Assembly: GCF_019145475.1 (NCBI RefSeq)
Contig: NZ_JAHTKI010000001.1
Span: forward strand, 558,001-622,000
Length of the DNA stretch: 64,000 nucleotides
Origin: Pseudomonas botevensis
GTDB taxonomy: Bacteria; Pseudomonadota; Gammaproteobacteria; Pseudomonadales; Pseudomonadaceae
Direction of reading: 5' to 3'
The position numbers and the translations under genes are program-made. Shown here piece by piece: positions 21,275 to 33,592 of this stretch (the first letter of the stretch is position 1; each line of letters starts with the position of its first letter). The notes below the pieces were generated by a model. It made no database searches, had not been told where the DNA came from, and saw only the letters and a program-made list of their open reading frames with translations.

Positions 21275-21658
21275 ATGACGGTGGCTCTATGGTGCGTTTT
21301 GATCGCGATCTTTTTGCCTTACCTGTGTACGGTGGTGGCGAAGGTCGCGGGTGGTTACAGACTCAGTGACAATCACGACCCCCGGGACTTTCTCGAAAGC
21401 CTCAACGGTCTGGCCCGCCGCGCGCATGCCGCGCAGCTCAACGGCTTCGAAGTCACCCCGGCGTTTGTCGCGGCGGTGCTGGTCGCGCATCTGGTGGGCA
21501 CGGCTGAGCTGGTGACGGTGAACGTGCTGGCGGTGCTGTTCATCACCAGTCGCCTGCTGTACATCATTTGCTACCTGGCGGACTGGGCGATCCTGCGGTC
21601 GTTGGTGTGGTTTGTCGGGATGGGGCTGATTGTCAGTTTCTTCATTGTGTCGGTGTGA
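21275..21658 (+). CDS. MAPEG family membrane protein
   Basis: A 127-residue four-helix membrane protein of the MAPEG family (relatives of microsomal glutathione transferases). Visible features are the polar loop NHDPRDFLESLNGLARRAHAAQLNGFE between helices 1 and 2, containing the conserved basic/Asn residues of the glutathione site, and the later SRLLYIICYLADWAILRSLVW. Bacterial members are mostly uncharacterised; glutathione-dependent chemistry is possible but not shown by sequence alone. Confidence 0.88.
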   Translation: MTVALWCVLIAIFLPYLCTVVAKVAGGYRLSDNHDPRDFLESLNGLARRAHAAQLNGFEVTPAFVAAVLVAHLVGTAELVTVNVLAVLFITSRLLYIICYLADWAILRSLVWFVGMGLIVSFFIVSV

Positions 21659-21682
21659 TTTTCAGCTGTCGGTGCCGGCCCC

Positions 21683-21772
21683 TTCGCGGGCTTGCCCACT
21701 CCCACAGGGAGATTGGTGGACACAACGCTTGACCCCACCTTTGATCCCCTTGGGAGCGGGCTTGCCCGCGAA
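21683..21772. repeat. REPIN between MAPEG gene and mltA
   Basis: A left REP-like arm (21683-21706, imperfect: CTTGCCCACTCCCACA) faces a right arm (21751-21772, GGGAGCGGGCTTGCCCGCG). The spacer is 44 nt. It lies between convergent genes. Confidence 0.8.
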
Positions 21773-21797
21773 AGCGATCTGACCGCCGACCTCTATC

Positions 21798-22982
21798 TCA
21801 AGGCTTGGCCTTTTCCGCGTCAGGCACCTGCGGCACTTGCGGCAATGCCGCGCCTTTGGGCCAGAGCATCCAGATCTGCCCTTGCTGCTTCATGTCCCCG
21901 GCCAGTTGCCCGGCCGCATCGCCCGTGCCCCAGAACAGGTCCGCACGCACTTCGCCGGCAATCGCGCCGCCGGTGTCCTGCGCCGCCACCGGGCGCACCA
22001 GCGCGCTGCCGTCCGGACGAGTGGTCGAGAGCCACAGCAGGCTGCCCAGCGGAATCACCTTGCGATCCACCGCCGCGCTGTAGCCAGCGGTCAGCGGCAC
22101 GTTCAGCGAACCGCGCGGGCCTTCGTTGCTGTCCGGGTTGCGCGTGAAGAACACATAGCTCGGGTTACTGCCCAGCAATTCGGGGATGCGCGACGGATTG
22201 GCCTTGGCCCAGTTGCTGATCGCACCCATGGTCACGTCTTCTTTCTTCAGTTCGCCCTGTTCCACCAGCCAGCGGCCGATGGGCCGGTAGGGGTGGCCGT
22301 TCTGATCGGCGTAGGCGATGCGCAGCTGGCGTCCGTCACGGGTCTGGATCCGCCCCGAACCCTGGATTTGCAGAAATTGCAGGTTCATCGGATCGGTCAG
22401 CCACGCCACCACCGGTGCCTTGACCCCTTTGCTTTCGATGGTTGCCGCGTCGTCGTAAGGCTTGAGCACGCGACCTTCGAGACGCCCGCGCAGACGCTTG
22501 CCCTTGAGTTCCGGGTAAATGCTGTCCAGCGAGACGATGATCATGTCTTCGGGCACGCCGTACACCGGCACGTTGGCGGTTTCGGTCTGCGTCAGGCTGC
22601 CGGGGTAGACCGGTTCGTAGTAGCCGGTGATCAGGCCATTGGGGTTGTCGTTCTCGGCGCGCAGGCCATAGACGTCGAGGTTCTGCTTGAGGAACGCGCG
22701 GATCTCGCCGGCGCTTTGCGGCACGTTGCTTGCCGAGGCACAGGTTGCGCCCCAGACCGGGTCAGCCTTGAGTCGGGTGCAAGCGCTGCGCCATGAACCG
22801 AAACCGGCCACCAGATCGTTGTCGGACACGCTCGGCAGCGCTTCCCAGGTGGCGCTGGAGTAGGTGGCCAGGGCGTGGGTTTTCGGTTTGGCCGTGTCGC
22901 CGCCGGTGCAGCCGGCGAGAATCGCCAGCAGCGGCAGGGTTGCGAAGAGCGGATGACGCCAGGCCTTGAAACGGCTGTTCAT
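21798..22982 (-). CDS. mltA: Membrane-bound lytic murein transglycosylase A
   Basis: MltA (394 aa) cleaves peptidoglycan glycan strands, producing 1,6-anhydromuropeptides. The N-terminus is a lipoprotein signal with lipobox LAILAGC (Cys about 24), placing it on the outer membrane. The body contains LITGYYEPVYPGS, FLQIQGSGRIQ and the C-terminal 3D domain VAAQDTGGAIAGEVRADLFWGTG with the catalytic Asp region. The ATG at 22982 gives a proper signal peptide; the upstream start at 23030 does not. A short Pro-rich tail ends the protein. Confidence 0.95.
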   Translation of the reverse strand: MNSRFKAWRHPLFATLPLLAILAGCTGGDTAKPKTHALATYSSATWEALPSVSDNDLVAGFGSWRSACTRLKADPVWGATCASASNVPQSAGEIRAFLKQNLDVYGLRAENDNPNGLITGYYEPVYPGSLTQTETANVPVYGVPEDMIIVSLDSIYPELKGKRLRGRLEGRVLKPYDDAATIESKGVKAPVVAWLTDPMNLQFLQIQGSGRIQTRDGRQLRIAYADQNGHPYRPIGRWLVEQGELKKEDVTMGAISNWAKANPSRIPELLGSNPSYVFFTRNPDSNEGPRGSLNVPLTAGYSAAVDRKVIPLGSLLWLSTTRPDGSALVRPVAAQDTGGAIAGEVRADLFWGTGDAAGQLAGDMKQQGQIWMLWPKGAALPQVPQVPDAEKAKP

Positions 22983-23109
22983 GGAGAGTTTCCTGTACCG
23001 GTTGCGCGAGCGCTCCATGCGCTCATGCAACCCTTATTTTTAATAGGGCTATTGGTGTTTTCCGGCGGCGCGAGGATACTGGCCGCCGTTTTCCGTGACC
23101 GAAGCCACC

Positions 23110-23559
23110 ATGACTCTTAAAAGAATTTCTGTTGTATTGCTGGCCTGTCTGACCTTGTCCGCCTGTGGCGGAGTCGATCCCAATTCCCCGTTGGGTCAGC
23201 GCAAGGCGATCTTCAAGCAGATGCTCAAGACCGGCGAAGACCTGGGCGGCATGCTGCGTGGGCGCATTGCCTTCGACGGGGCGAAATTCGCCGACGGCGC
23301 GGTGAAGCTCGATACGTTGTCCCATGAACCGTGGAAACACTTTCCCCAGGTGCGCGAAGAAGATCACACCAGCGCCAAGGACGATGTCTGGCTGCGTCAG
23401 GCCCGTTTCCAGGAAATGGCCCGCACGCTTGAAGCGGCCACCGGTGAACTGGTGATCGCCAGCAAGGTTCAACCTTACTCGGCCAGCAATCTGGGGCCGG
23501 CGGTGCAGAAGGTCGAAGATGCCTGCAGTGCCTGCCATAAAGAGTTTCGGGATCATTGA
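23110..23559 (+). CDS. Lipoprotein cytochrome c (c-prime/c556-like)
   Basis: A 149-residue exported monohaem cytochrome. The signal sequence ends in a lipobox (LTLSAC, Cys19), so it is probably membrane-anchored rather than soluble. The haem-binding CSACH (139-143) is very near the C-terminus, as in four-helix cytochromes c-prime and c556. The N-terminal helix (GQRKAIFKQMLKTGEDLGGM) fits that fold. Electron partners are unknown. It is divergent from mltA, with 127 nt between the start codons. Confidence 0.88.
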   Translation: MTLKRISVVLLACLTLSACGGVDPNSPLGQRKAIFKQMLKTGEDLGGMLRGRIAFDGAKFADGAVKLDTLSHEPWKHFPQVREEDHTSAKDDVWLRQARFQEMARTLEAATGELVIASKVQPYSASNLGPAVQKVEDACSACHKEFRDH

Positions 23560-23582
23560 TTCGCGGTGTCTGATCTGACGCC

Positions 23583-23605
23583 TTCGCGGGCAAGCCCGCT
23601 CCCAC
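23583..23605. repeat. Single REP sequence
   Basis: A lone TTCGCGGGCAAGCCCGCTCC copy follows the cytochrome gene. No inverted partner is found nearby. Confidence 0.8.
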
Positions 23606-23666
23606 GGCTTGCAGTGAATCTGTGGGGACGCGACGGCGTCCTCGGGTTCACTGCAAAACCACGGCC

Positions 23667-24062
23667 TTACTTGTCGATTTCATCCAGCGCATCCTGCAAC
23701 TCCTTGCGCGACTCGGCGAGCTTGTCCTTGCGCTTGTTGATCTTTTCCGGATCGCCCTTCTTCATTGCCTTGTCGAGATCGGCCTGACGCTTGCTGACTT
23801 CGTGCTTGGCGTCGAGCACCTTGTTTTCGCGTTCTTTCTTCAGGCCCGCGTCGGTGCAATGTTCAGTGACTTCGCGCAGGGCGGTTTCCAGTCCGGCTTG
23901 TTGATCGGCATTGCCACGGGATTTGGCTTGCTCGATCTGATTCATGATGCCCTGCTTCTTGGCAGCGCAACCGGTCAGTCCCGGAGCGTCTTCGTCGGCC
24001 ATCGCGGGAGCGGCCATCACGCCGCAGAGAGTCAGCATGGCGAGCGGTGCAAGAAATTTCAT
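23667..24062 (-). CDS. DUF1090 (YqjC-like) periplasmic protein
   Basis: A 131-residue secreted protein of the DUF1090 family (E. coli YqjC). Residues 1-22 form a signal peptide (…AAPAMA/DEDA). The mature part is highly charged and helical: LTGCAAKKQGIMNQIEQAK, then EHCTDAGLKKERENKVLD (a conserved Cys pair), and a Lys/Asp-rich coiled-coil-like tail. Function is unknown. It lies 110 nt downstream of ligB on the same strand. Confidence 0.88.
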   Translation of the reverse strand: MKFLAPLAMLTLCGVMAAPAMADEDAPGLTGCAAKKQGIMNQIEQAKSRGNADQQAGLETALREVTEHCTDAGLKKERENKVLDAKHEVSKRQADLDKAMKKGDPEKINKRKDKLAESRKELQDALDEIDK

Positions 24063-24172
24063 AAAAGCTCCATGTGCAAAGGCATTCGGGTCGGTGGGGC
24101 GCTGCGCTGTTGGAGCGCGCCGGTGACGGTTGGGTTCCCGGTGTACCGGGATTGGTGCCGGGAGTAGCGCAT

Positions 24173-25861
<1,689 letters not shown>

Positions 25862-25975
25862 TCAAGGGGAACGCTTGAAGGGTAGGTGAGGATTTTCTGG
25901 CGGGTCGGGCGGGTGTTTTTCGTGGTGTTTCGAAGCGCTGTCCTCAATACCGCCCGACAAAACGCGCCTGAAATA

Positions 25976-26011
25976 AAAAGCCCCGCACGGCGCAAACCGT
26001 GCGGGGCTTTT
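25976..26011 (-). terminator. Rho-independent terminator after metK
   Basis: A 15-bp stem AAAAGCCCCGCACGG / CCGTGCGGGGCTTTT (25976-25990 and 25997-26011) closes a six-base loop, 16 nt past the metK stop on the minus strand. Confidence 0.95.
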
Positions 26012-26026
26012 GTACAACCCGTGAAA

Positions 26027-27217
<1,191 letters not shown>

Positions 27218-27235
27218 CTCGATGTTTTCCTGAAT

Positions 27236-28231
27236 TTACCGATGGTGAGTGTCGCCAGCCGGCCGCTGAAAGTGGCGGACCTGGATCTGGAAACCATTAC
27301 GTAAGCCTACATAGAGGCTTTCCCCGGGAACGAGTCCCGCAGCGGTGGCCCAACGGGCCAGATCGTCCTGTTCAAACCCCAACCACAGATCACCGCAGGC
27401 CTCCCTGGCCCAACTCTGGTTGTGGCTACATAACTCTGTCACGAGCAGGCTACCGCCCGGTTGCAGCAGGCCGGCCATGTGCCTGAGCGCATCGGCCGGC
27501 GCAGCGAAGTGGTGCAACACCATGTTCAACACCACGCAATCGGCCTGAAGGCTCACGCCATTCAATGCATCGGCCAATTGCAGGCTGACGTTAGCCAGCC
27601 GTTCACGTTCACAGACCTGGCGCGCCAGTTCGAGCATCGCCGGGCTGTTGTCCAGCGCGGTCACGGCACTGAAGCGGCGCGCCAGTTCCGGCAGGAAAGC
27701 GCCGTCACCGGGGCCGACTTCGATGGCCGTGGCGGCACCATTGAAGTTCAACTTGTCGAGCAGGGCCAGCACGCTGTCGCGGTACTGCGGCAGGCCGGCG
27801 ATCAAATCCTGCTGGGCGCGGAATTTCTCCGCCACCCGCGAGAAAAAGTCCTGGCTGGCCGCCGCACGCTGGCTGTGTACCTGAGCAATCCGCGCCTCGA
27901 CGTCCGCCGGCAGCGCCAGATTGTCGACTTCTTCTAACAGTGCCGCGTGCAGCTTGCCACCCAGAAGCTCGGTGTGGGGCAGGGCGCGGCGATAAAAAAT
28001 CGCGTTGCCTTCACGGCGTGTCGCCACCAGATCGGCCTGGGCCAGCACCTTGAGGTGGTGGCTCATGCCGGACTGACCGATACCGAAAATCTGTGCCAGC
28101 TCCAATACGCCGAACGAATCGTTGGCCAGTGCGCGCAAGACATTCAGCCGCAGCGGATCGCCGCCGGCCTTGCACAGGGCCGCCAGCTCGTCGCAATCGT
28201 CATGGCGAATGGAAGGCACGCGTAAGTTCAT
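27236..28231 (-). CDS. sahR: ArsR-type regulator fused to a SAM-methyltransferase domain (SahR-like)
   Basis: A 331-residue two-domain regulator. The N-terminal ArsR winged helix (about residues 15-90) shows GDPLRLNVLRALANDSFGVLE, IGQSGMSHHLKVLAQADLV and the beta-wing REGNAIFYRR. The C-terminal half is a class I methyltransferase fold with motif I AIEVGPGDGAFLPELA, probably a ligand sensor rather than an enzyme. SahR repressors with this architecture bind S-adenosylhomocysteine and control SAM-cycle genes in other Proteobacteria; position directly upstream of metK supports the same role. A perfect palindrome lies 42 bp before the start codon. The name is a strong inference, not proven for this strain. 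Confidence 0.82.
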   Translation of the reverse strand: MNLRVPSIRHDDCDELAALCKAGGDPLRLNVLRALANDSFGVLELAQIFGIGQSGMSHHLKVLAQADLVATRREGNAIFYRRALPHTELLGGKLHAALLEEVDNLALPADVEARIAQVHSQRAAASQDFFSRVAEKFRAQQDLIAGLPQYRDSVLALLDKLNFNGAATAIEVGPGDGAFLPELARRFSAVTALDNSPAMLELARQVCERERLANVSLQLADALNGVSLQADCVVLNMVLHHFAAPADALRHMAGLLQPGGSLLVTELCSHNQSWAREACGDLWLGFEQDDLARWATAAGLVPGESLYVGLRNGFQIQVRHFQRPAGDTHHR

Positions 28232-28272
28232 AGGGCAGGCAGTCTAGTGACGGCGGGAAATCACCGCAAGGT

Positions 28273-28296
28273 CAATATCAAAAAGTTTTGATATTG
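28273..28296. promoter_or_regulatory. Palindromic operator, probable SahR site
   Basis: CAATATCAAAA (28273-28283) and its exact complement TTTTGATATTG (28286-28296) flank two bases: 11-bp perfect arms, AT-rich against GC-rich surroundings. It is 42-65 bp upstream of the sahR-metK unit and about 195 bp upstream of tktA, so autoregulation is likely and control of tktA possible. Confidence 0.8.
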
Positions 28297-28491
28297 CTCG
28301 ATAGATGGCACTTCTCACGAGTCGGTCAGCTCTACAAACGAACAGCGGAAAGGTTTCACCAGCCGAAACCGATGTTATCCATGGGAAAAACGCCTTCAGA
28401 TGACTATCTGTCATTGCCCCGAGGCGTCCGGGTGAGGGAAAATGCTCGCCTTTTTTCCGTTTCGATTTAACAGAACCCCAGGAGATCAGCG

Positions 28492-30489
28492 ATGCCTAGC
28501 CGTCGTGAGCGTGCCAACGCCATTCGTGCCCTCAGCATGGATGCCGTGCAAAAAGCCAACAGCGGCCATCCCGGTGCCCCGATGGGTATGGCAGATATCG
28601 CCGAAGTGCTTTGGCGCGACTACCTCAAGCACAACCCGAGCAATCCATCGTTCGCCGACCGTGACCGCTTCGTGCTGTCCAACGGCCACGGTTCGATGTT
28701 GATCTACTCGCTGCTGCACCTGACCGGTTACGACCTGTCGATCGACGACCTCAAGCAATTCCGTCAACTGCACAGCCGCACCCCGGGCCACCCGGAATTC
28801 GGCTACACCCCAGGCGTCGAGACCACCACCGGTCCGCTGGGCCAGGGTCTGGCCAACGCTGTAGGCTTCGCCCTGGCGGAAAAAGTCCTGGGCGCGCAGT
28901 TCAACCGTCCTGGCCACAACATCGTCGACCACCACACCTACGTGTTCCTGGGTGATGGCTGCATGATGGAAGGCATTTCCCACGAAGTCGCCTCCCTGGC
29001 CGGCACCCTGGGCCTGGGCAAGCTGATCGCTTTCTACGATGACAACGGCATCTCCATCGACGGCGAAGTCGAGGGCTGGTTCACCGACGACACGCCGAAG
29101 CGTTTCGAATCGTACAACTGGCAGGTGATCCGCAACGTCGACGGTCACGATCCGGAAGAGATCAAGACCGCCATCGAGACTGCGCGCAAGAGCCCGCTGC
29201 CGACCCTGATCTGCTGCAAGACCACCATCGGCTTCGGTTCGCCGAACAAGCAAGGCAAGGAAGACTGCCACGGCGCCCCGCTGGGTGACGCGGAAATCGC
29301 CCTGACCCGTGAAGCGCTGAAGTGGACTTACGGCCCGTTCGAAATCCCGGCCGACATCTATGCCGAGTGGGATGCCAAGGAAGCCGGCCGCGCCGTCGAA
29401 GCCGAGTGGGATCAGCGTTTCGCTGCCTACTCCGCCGCGTTCCCGACCGAAGCCAACGAACTGATCCGTCGTCTGAGCGGCGAGCTGCCGGCCGACTTCG
29501 CGGAAAAAGCCTCGGCCTACATCGCCGACGTGGCTGCCAAGGGCGAAACCATCGCCAGCCGCAAAGCCAGCCAGAACGCCCTGAACGCGTTCGGTCCGCT
29601 GCTGCCGGAAATGCTCGGCGGTTCGGCTGACCTGGCCGGTTCCAACCTGACCCTGTGGAAAGGCTGCAAAGGCGTCAGCGCCGAAGACGCCAGCGGCAAC
29701 TACATGTACTACGGCGTGCGCGAATTCGGCATGACCGCGATCATGAACGGCGTCGCCCTGCACGGTGGCCTGGTGCCTTACGGCGCGACCTTCCTGATGT
29801 TCATGGAATACGCCCGCAACGCCGTGCGCATGTCGGCCCTGATGAAGCAGCGCGTGATCCACGTCTACACCCACGACTCCATCGGTCTGGGCGAAGACGG
29901 CCCGACGCACCAGCCGATCGAGCAACTGACCAGCCTGCGCAGCACGCCGAACCTCGACACCTGGCGTCCAGCCGATGCCGTGGAATCGGCCGTGGCCTGG
30001 AAAAACGCCCTGGAGCGCAAGGACGGCCCTTCGGCGCTGATCTTCTCGCGTCAGAACCTGCAGCACCAGACCCGTGACGCCGGCCAGATCGCCGACATCA
30101 GCCGTGGTGGCTACGTGCTGAAAGACTGCGCAGGCGAGCCAGAGCTGATCCTGATCGCTACCGGTTCGGAAGTCGGCCTGGCCGTTCAGGCCTTCGACAA
30201 ACTGACCGAGCAGGGCCGCAAGGTGCGTGTGGTTTCCATGCCTTGCACCAGCGTGTTCGACGCTCAGGACGCCAGCTACAAGCAATCGGTCCTGCCGTTG
30301 CAGGTGGGTGCGCGTATCGCCATCGAAGCGGCCCACGCCGACTTCTGGTTCAAGTACGTGGGCCTGGAAGGTCGCGTGATCGGCATGACCACCTACGGTG
30401 AGTCGGCGCCGGCTTCGGCATTGTTCGAAGAGTTCGGTTTCACCCTGGAAAACATCCTGGGTCAGGCTGAAGAACTGCTGGAAGACTGA
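28492..30489 (+). CDS. tktA: Transketolase
   Basis: Transketolase (665 aa) moves two-carbon ketol units between sugar phosphates in the non-oxidative pentose phosphate pathway, using thiamine diphosphate. Visible are [18 protein letters not shown] near the N-terminus, HTPGVE-type [21 protein letters not shown], the ThDP-binding [12 protein letters not shown]...YDDNG segment, and [15 protein letters not shown] of the second domain. AGGAG precedes the ATG. The order tkt-epd-pgk-fba downstream links it to triose and erythrose-4-phosphate metabolism and vitamin B6 synthesis. Confidence 0.96.
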   Translation: MPSRRERANAIRALSMDAVQKANSGHPGAPMGMADIAEVLWRDYLKHNPSNPSFADRDRFVLSNGHGSMLIYSLLHLTGYDLSIDDLKQFRQLHSRTPGHPEFGYTPGVETTTGPLGQGLANAVGFALAEKVLGAQFNRPGHNIVDHHTYVFLGDGCMMEGISHEVASLAGTLGLGKLIAFYDDNGISIDGEVEGWFTDDTPKRFESYNWQVIRNVDGHDPEEIKTAIETARKSPLPTLICCKTTIGFGSPNKQGKEDCHGAPLGDAEIALTREALKWTYGPFEIPADIYAEWDAKEAGRAVEAEWDQRFAAYSAAFPTEANELIRRLSGELPADFAEKASAYIADVAAKGETIASRKASQNALNAFGPLLPEMLGGSADLAGSNLTLWKGCKGVSAEDASGNYMYYGVREFGMTAIMNGVALHGGLVPYGATFLMFMEYARNAVRMSALMKQRVIHVYTHDSIGLGEDGPTHQPIEQLTSLRSTPNLDTWRPADAVESAVAWKNALERKDGPSALIFSRQNLQHQTRDAGQIADISRGGYVLKDCAGEPELILIATGSEVGLAVQAFDKLTEQGRKVRVVSMPCTSVFDAQDASYKQSVLPLQVGARIAIEAAHADFWFKYVGLEGRVIGMTTYGESAPASALFEEFGFTLENILGQAEELLED

Positions 30490-30514
30490 TCCAGAAAGGT
30501 GTCGTCTGGACTGA

Positions 30515-30542
30515 CGCCTTCGCGGGCTTGTCCGCGAAGGCG
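30515..30542. repeat. REP-like perfect hairpin between tktA and epd
   Basis: CGCCTTCGCGG and its complement CCGCGAAGGCG form a perfect stem with a six-base loop GCTTGT. It resembles a single shortened REP unit. There is no T-run, so it may slow rather than end transcription or may protect the tktA mRNA. Confidence 0.75.
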
Positions 30543-30593
30543 ATCGGTCAGGCGACATCGCACAGACCGATCCATACGGTAATCGAGAACCCC

Positions 30594-31646
30594 ATGCCTC
30601 AACCGCGTCCCTACAAAGTTGCACTCAACGGCTACGGCCGTATCGGTCGTTGCGTCTTGCGTGCGTTGTTTGAACGAGGAGCGAAGGCCGGGTTTGAAAT
30701 TGTCGCGATCAACGATCTGGCCGACATGGCCAGCATCGAATACCTGACACGCTTCGACTCCACCCACGGCCGGTTTCCCGGCGAAGTGAAGGTCGACGGC
30801 GATTGTCTGCATATTAATGGCGACTGCGTGAAGGTGCTGCGCAACGCCACCCCCGAAGGCATCGATTGGGCGTCCCTGGGCGTCGATCTGGTGCTCGAAT
30901 GTTCCGGCGCCTACCACACCCGCGAAGACGGCCAGCGTTTCCTCGATGCCGGCGCGCCACGGGTGCTGTTCTCGCAGCCGATGGCCAGCGAGGCGGATGT
31001 CGACGCCACCATCGTTTACGGCGTCAATCAGGATTGCCTGAGCGGTGACGAACTGCTGGTGTCCAACGCCTCCTGCACCACCAACTGCGGCGTGCCGCTG
31101 TTGCGTCTGCTGGATCAGGCGATCGGCCTGGAATATGTGTCGATCACCACGATTCACTCGGCGATGAACGACCAGCCGGTGATCGACGCTTATCACCACG
31201 AAGACCTGCGCCGCACCCGTTCGGCGTTCCAGTCGGTGATCCCGGTGTCCACTGGTCTGGCGCGCGGTATCGAGCGCCTGCTGCCGGAACTTGCCGGGCG
31301 AATCCAGGCCAAAGCCGTGCGTGTGCCGACGGTCAACGTGTCCTGCCTCGACATCACGATGCAGACCGCGAGCGACACCGACGCCACCGAGGTCAACCGG
31401 ATCTTGCGTGAAGCCGCCACCAGCGGCCCGCTCAAAGGCCTGTTGGCCTACACCGAGCTTCCCCATGCAAGCTGTGATTTCAACCATGACCCACATTCGG
31501 CCATCGTCGATGCCAGTCAGACCCGCGTTTCCGGCCCACGGCTGGTGAACGTCCTGGCCTGGTTCGACAACGAATGGGGTTTTGCCAACCGAATGCTGGA
31601 TGTTGCAGAACACTATCTGCAGACAGCGACTTCAAAAAAACCGTAG
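30594..31646 (+). CDS. epd: D-erythrose-4-phosphate dehydrogenase
   Basis: Epd (350 aa) oxidises erythrose-4-phosphate to 4-phosphoerythronate, the first step of the DXP-dependent pyridoxal phosphate route. It has the GAPDH fold: NGYGRIGRCVLRAL at the nucleotide site and SNASCTTNC with catalytic Cys161. The sequence TTIHSAMNDQPVIDAYH and the context next to tktA and pgk favour Epd over glycolytic GAPDH, though some GAPDH activity is possible. The ATG at 30594 gives the standard N-terminus; the longer frame from 30528 runs through the hairpin region. Confidence 0.92.
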   Translation: MPQPRPYKVALNGYGRIGRCVLRALFERGAKAGFEIVAINDLADMASIEYLTRFDSTHGRFPGEVKVDGDCLHINGDCVKVLRNATPEGIDWASLGVDLVLECSGAYHTREDGQRFLDAGAPRVLFSQPMASEADVDATIVYGVNQDCLSGDELLVSNASCTTNCGVPLLRLLDQAIGLEYVSITTIHSAMNDQPVIDAYHHEDLRRTRSAFQSVIPVSTGLARGIERLLPELAGRIQAKAVRVPTVNVSCLDITMQTASDTDATEVNRILREAATSGPLKGLLAYTELPHASCDFNHDPHSAIVDASQTRVSGPRLVNVLAWFDNEWGFANRMLDVAEHYLQTATSKKP

Positions 31647-31658
31647 GAAGTGCGACCC

Positions 31659-32822
31659 ATGACCGTGTTGAAGATGTCCGACCTCGATCTGCAAGGTAAG
31701 CGCGTATTGATCCGCGAAGACCTCAACGTCCCAGTCAAGGACGGTGTTGTCACCAGCGATGCGCGTATCCTGGCTTCGCTGCCGACCATCAAGCTGGCCC
31801 TGGAAAAAGGCGCGGCCGTGATGGTTTGCTCGCACCTGGGCCGTCCGACCGAAGGCGAGTTCTCCGCCGAGAACAGCCTCAAGCCAGTCGCTGACTACCT
31901 GAGCAAGGCCCTGGGCCGTGAAGTGCCGCTGGTGGCCGATTACCTGGGCGGCGTTGACGTCAAGGCCGGCGACATCGTGCTGTTCGAAAACGTGCGCTTC
32001 AACAAAGGCGAGAAAAAGAACGCCGACGAACTGGCCCAGCAATACGCCGCCCTGTGCGACGTGTTCGTGATGGATGCCTTCGGCACCGCCCACCGCGCCG
32101 AGGGTTCGACCCATGGCGTTGCCAAGTTCGCCAAGGTTGCGGCTGCCGGCCCGTTGCTGGCCGCTGAGCTGGATGCACTGGGCAAGGCCCTGGGCGCCCC
32201 GGCCAAGCCAATGGCTGCCATCGTTGCCGGTTCCAAGGTGTCGACCAAACTCGACGTGCTGAACAGCCTGAGCCAGATCTGCGATCAACTGATCGTCGGC
32301 GGCGGCATCGCCAACACCTTCCTCGCCGCTGCCGGTCACCCGGTCGGCAAGTCGCTGTACGAGCCGGATCTGCTGGACACCGCTCGCGCCATTGCCGCCA
32401 AGGTCAGCGTGCCGCTGCCGGTGGACGTGGTGGTTGCCAAGGAATTCGCCGAGAGCGCCGAGGCCACCGTCAAGCTGATCGCTGACGTCGCTGCCGACGA
32501 CATGATCCTCGACATCGGCCCACAGACCGCAGCCAACTTCGCCGAACTGCTGAAATCGTCGAAAACCATCCTGTGGAACGGCCCGGTCGGCGTGTTCGAA
32601 TTCGACCAGTTCGGCAACGGCACCAAAGTGCTGGCCCAGGCCATTGCCGACAGCGCCGCGTTCTCCATCGCGGGCGGCGGCGACACCCTGGCGGCCATCG
32701 ATAAATATGGCGTGGCCGAGCAGATCTCCTACATTTCCACCGGTGGCGGCGCGTTCCTCGAATTCGTCGAAGGCAAGGTGCTGCCAGCCGTTGAAGTTCT
32801 GGAAAGCCGGGCCAAGGCCTGA
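31659..32822 (+). CDS. pgk: Phosphoglycerate kinase
   Basis: Pgk (387 aa) interconverts 1,3-bisphosphoglycerate and 3-phosphoglycerate with ATP. Motifs are [14 protein letters not shown] at the N-terminus, [11 protein letters not shown], the [11 protein letters not shown] hinge region, and the nucleotide-binding WNGPVGVFE and [11 protein letters not shown] segments. TAGGAAG lies eight bases upstream of the chosen ATG, only 12 nt after epd, so the two are one operon. Confidence 0.97.
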   Translation: MTVLKMSDLDLQGKRVLIREDLNVPVKDGVVTSDARILASLPTIKLALEKGAAVMVCSHLGRPTEGEFSAENSLKPVADYLSKALGREVPLVADYLGGVDVKAGDIVLFENVRFNKGEKKNADELAQQYAALCDVFVMDAFGTAHRAEGSTHGVAKFAKVAAAGPLLAAELDALGKALGAPAKPMAAIVAGSKVSTKLDVLNSLSQICDQLIVGGGIANTFLAAAGHPVGKSLYEPDLLDTARAIAAKVSVPLPVDVVVAKEFAESAEATVKLIADVAADDMILDIGPQTAANFAELLKSSKTILWNGPVGVFEFDQFGNGTKVLAQAIADSAAFSIAGGGDTLAAIDKYGVAEQISYISTGGGAFLEFVEGKVLPAVEVLESRAKA

Positions 32823-32856
32823 GGCCACCCGTTTGGCCAGGCAAAGGAGTGTTCAC

Positions 32857-33078
32857 ATGGTCAAGTCGTTAGCGCTGTTGCTGCTGACCGGCACCCTGGC
32901 GGCCTGCGGGAGTAACCCGAAGGCCGACGCGGAGCCGGCGCCCGGCAAGGCCGATAAAGGCTGCTATCAGGCCGACTGGCAGGCGGAAACCAACCCGGTG
33001 CTGAACAAGCGTTCGGGGCCGGAAGGGCTGGACAAGTACGAGACACAAACCCCGGCCAAGGAACATGGTTGTCCTTGA
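32857..33078 (+). CDS. Small lipoprotein of unknown function
   Basis: A 73-residue putative lipoprotein with a signal peptide ending in the lipobox TLAAC (Cys about 17). The mature part is short and polar, with two further cysteines (KGCYQADW and HGCP). AAGGAG eight bases before the ATG at 32857 supports the gene, which sits 34 nt after pgk. The function is not recognised. Its place between pgk and fba suggests cotranscription with central carbon genes, perhaps incidentally. Confidence 0.8.
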   Translation: MVKSLALLLLTGTLAACGSNPKADAEPAPGKADKGCYQADWQAETNPVLNKRSGPEGLDKYETQTPAKEHGCP

Positions 33079-33135
33079 CGGGTCTGACTCTTTAACTCAG
33101 GGCCGGCGGCGTGTGCCGTCGGCAGAGGAACACGG

Positions 33136-33468
33136 ATGAAAGGCTTGATCGCCATTGCGGCGTTGGCATTGTTGGGCGGTTGCGCGCAGTTGAACCTGTT
33201 TCAGTCGTCCGAGCCTGTGGACAACTGGACCACCTGGACCTGCGACAGCCAGGCCAAAGTGCTGTGGCGCTACACCGACGCCGGCCGCAAGGAAGTCGAT
33301 GTTCGCCTCGGCGGCGGTGATCAGGTCTACCGCCTGAAAGAAGAGCCGGGCGCCTCGGGTTCGCTGTACAGCGATGGCATGCTGGCGTTTCACGTCAAGG
33401 GTGACGAAGGCCTGGTCTACTGGGTCGCCACCAATGACCTGATCGGCCGTGGGTGCAAGGCGCAGTAA
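33136..33468 (+). CDS. MliC-family lipoprotein (C-type lysozyme inhibitor)
   Basis: A 110-residue predicted outer-membrane lipoprotein (lipobox LLGGC, Cys about 16). The mature domain fits the MliC/PliC fold: WTTWTCDSQAKVLWRYTD at the start, LKEEPGASGSLYSDGMLAFHVKGDE in the middle, and a second conserved Cys near the end (GRGCKAQ) that would form the disulfide with WTC. Members bind and inhibit host or rival c-type lysozymes at the cell surface. It lies between pgk and fba on the same strand. Confidence 0.8.
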   Translation: MKGLIAIAALALLGGCAQLNLFQSSEPVDNWTTWTCDSQAKVLWRYTDAGRKEVDVRLGGGDQVYRLKEEPGASGSLYSDGMLAFHVKGDEGLVYWVATNDLIGRGCKAQ

Positions 33469-33592
33469 TCGATTTTGCTTTACCGAATCATCAGACCGGG
33501 CCTCGACCCCCGATCTGCAATCACTTGAATAGCCGCCGCCGCTCCGGCAGGCTGGCACGATTAACGACCCTCAACCGGGAGAGAGACACACA

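Noticed and set aside
28486..30624. 712-residue minus-strand frame
   Set aside because: Antisense to transketolase, with no recognisable domain.
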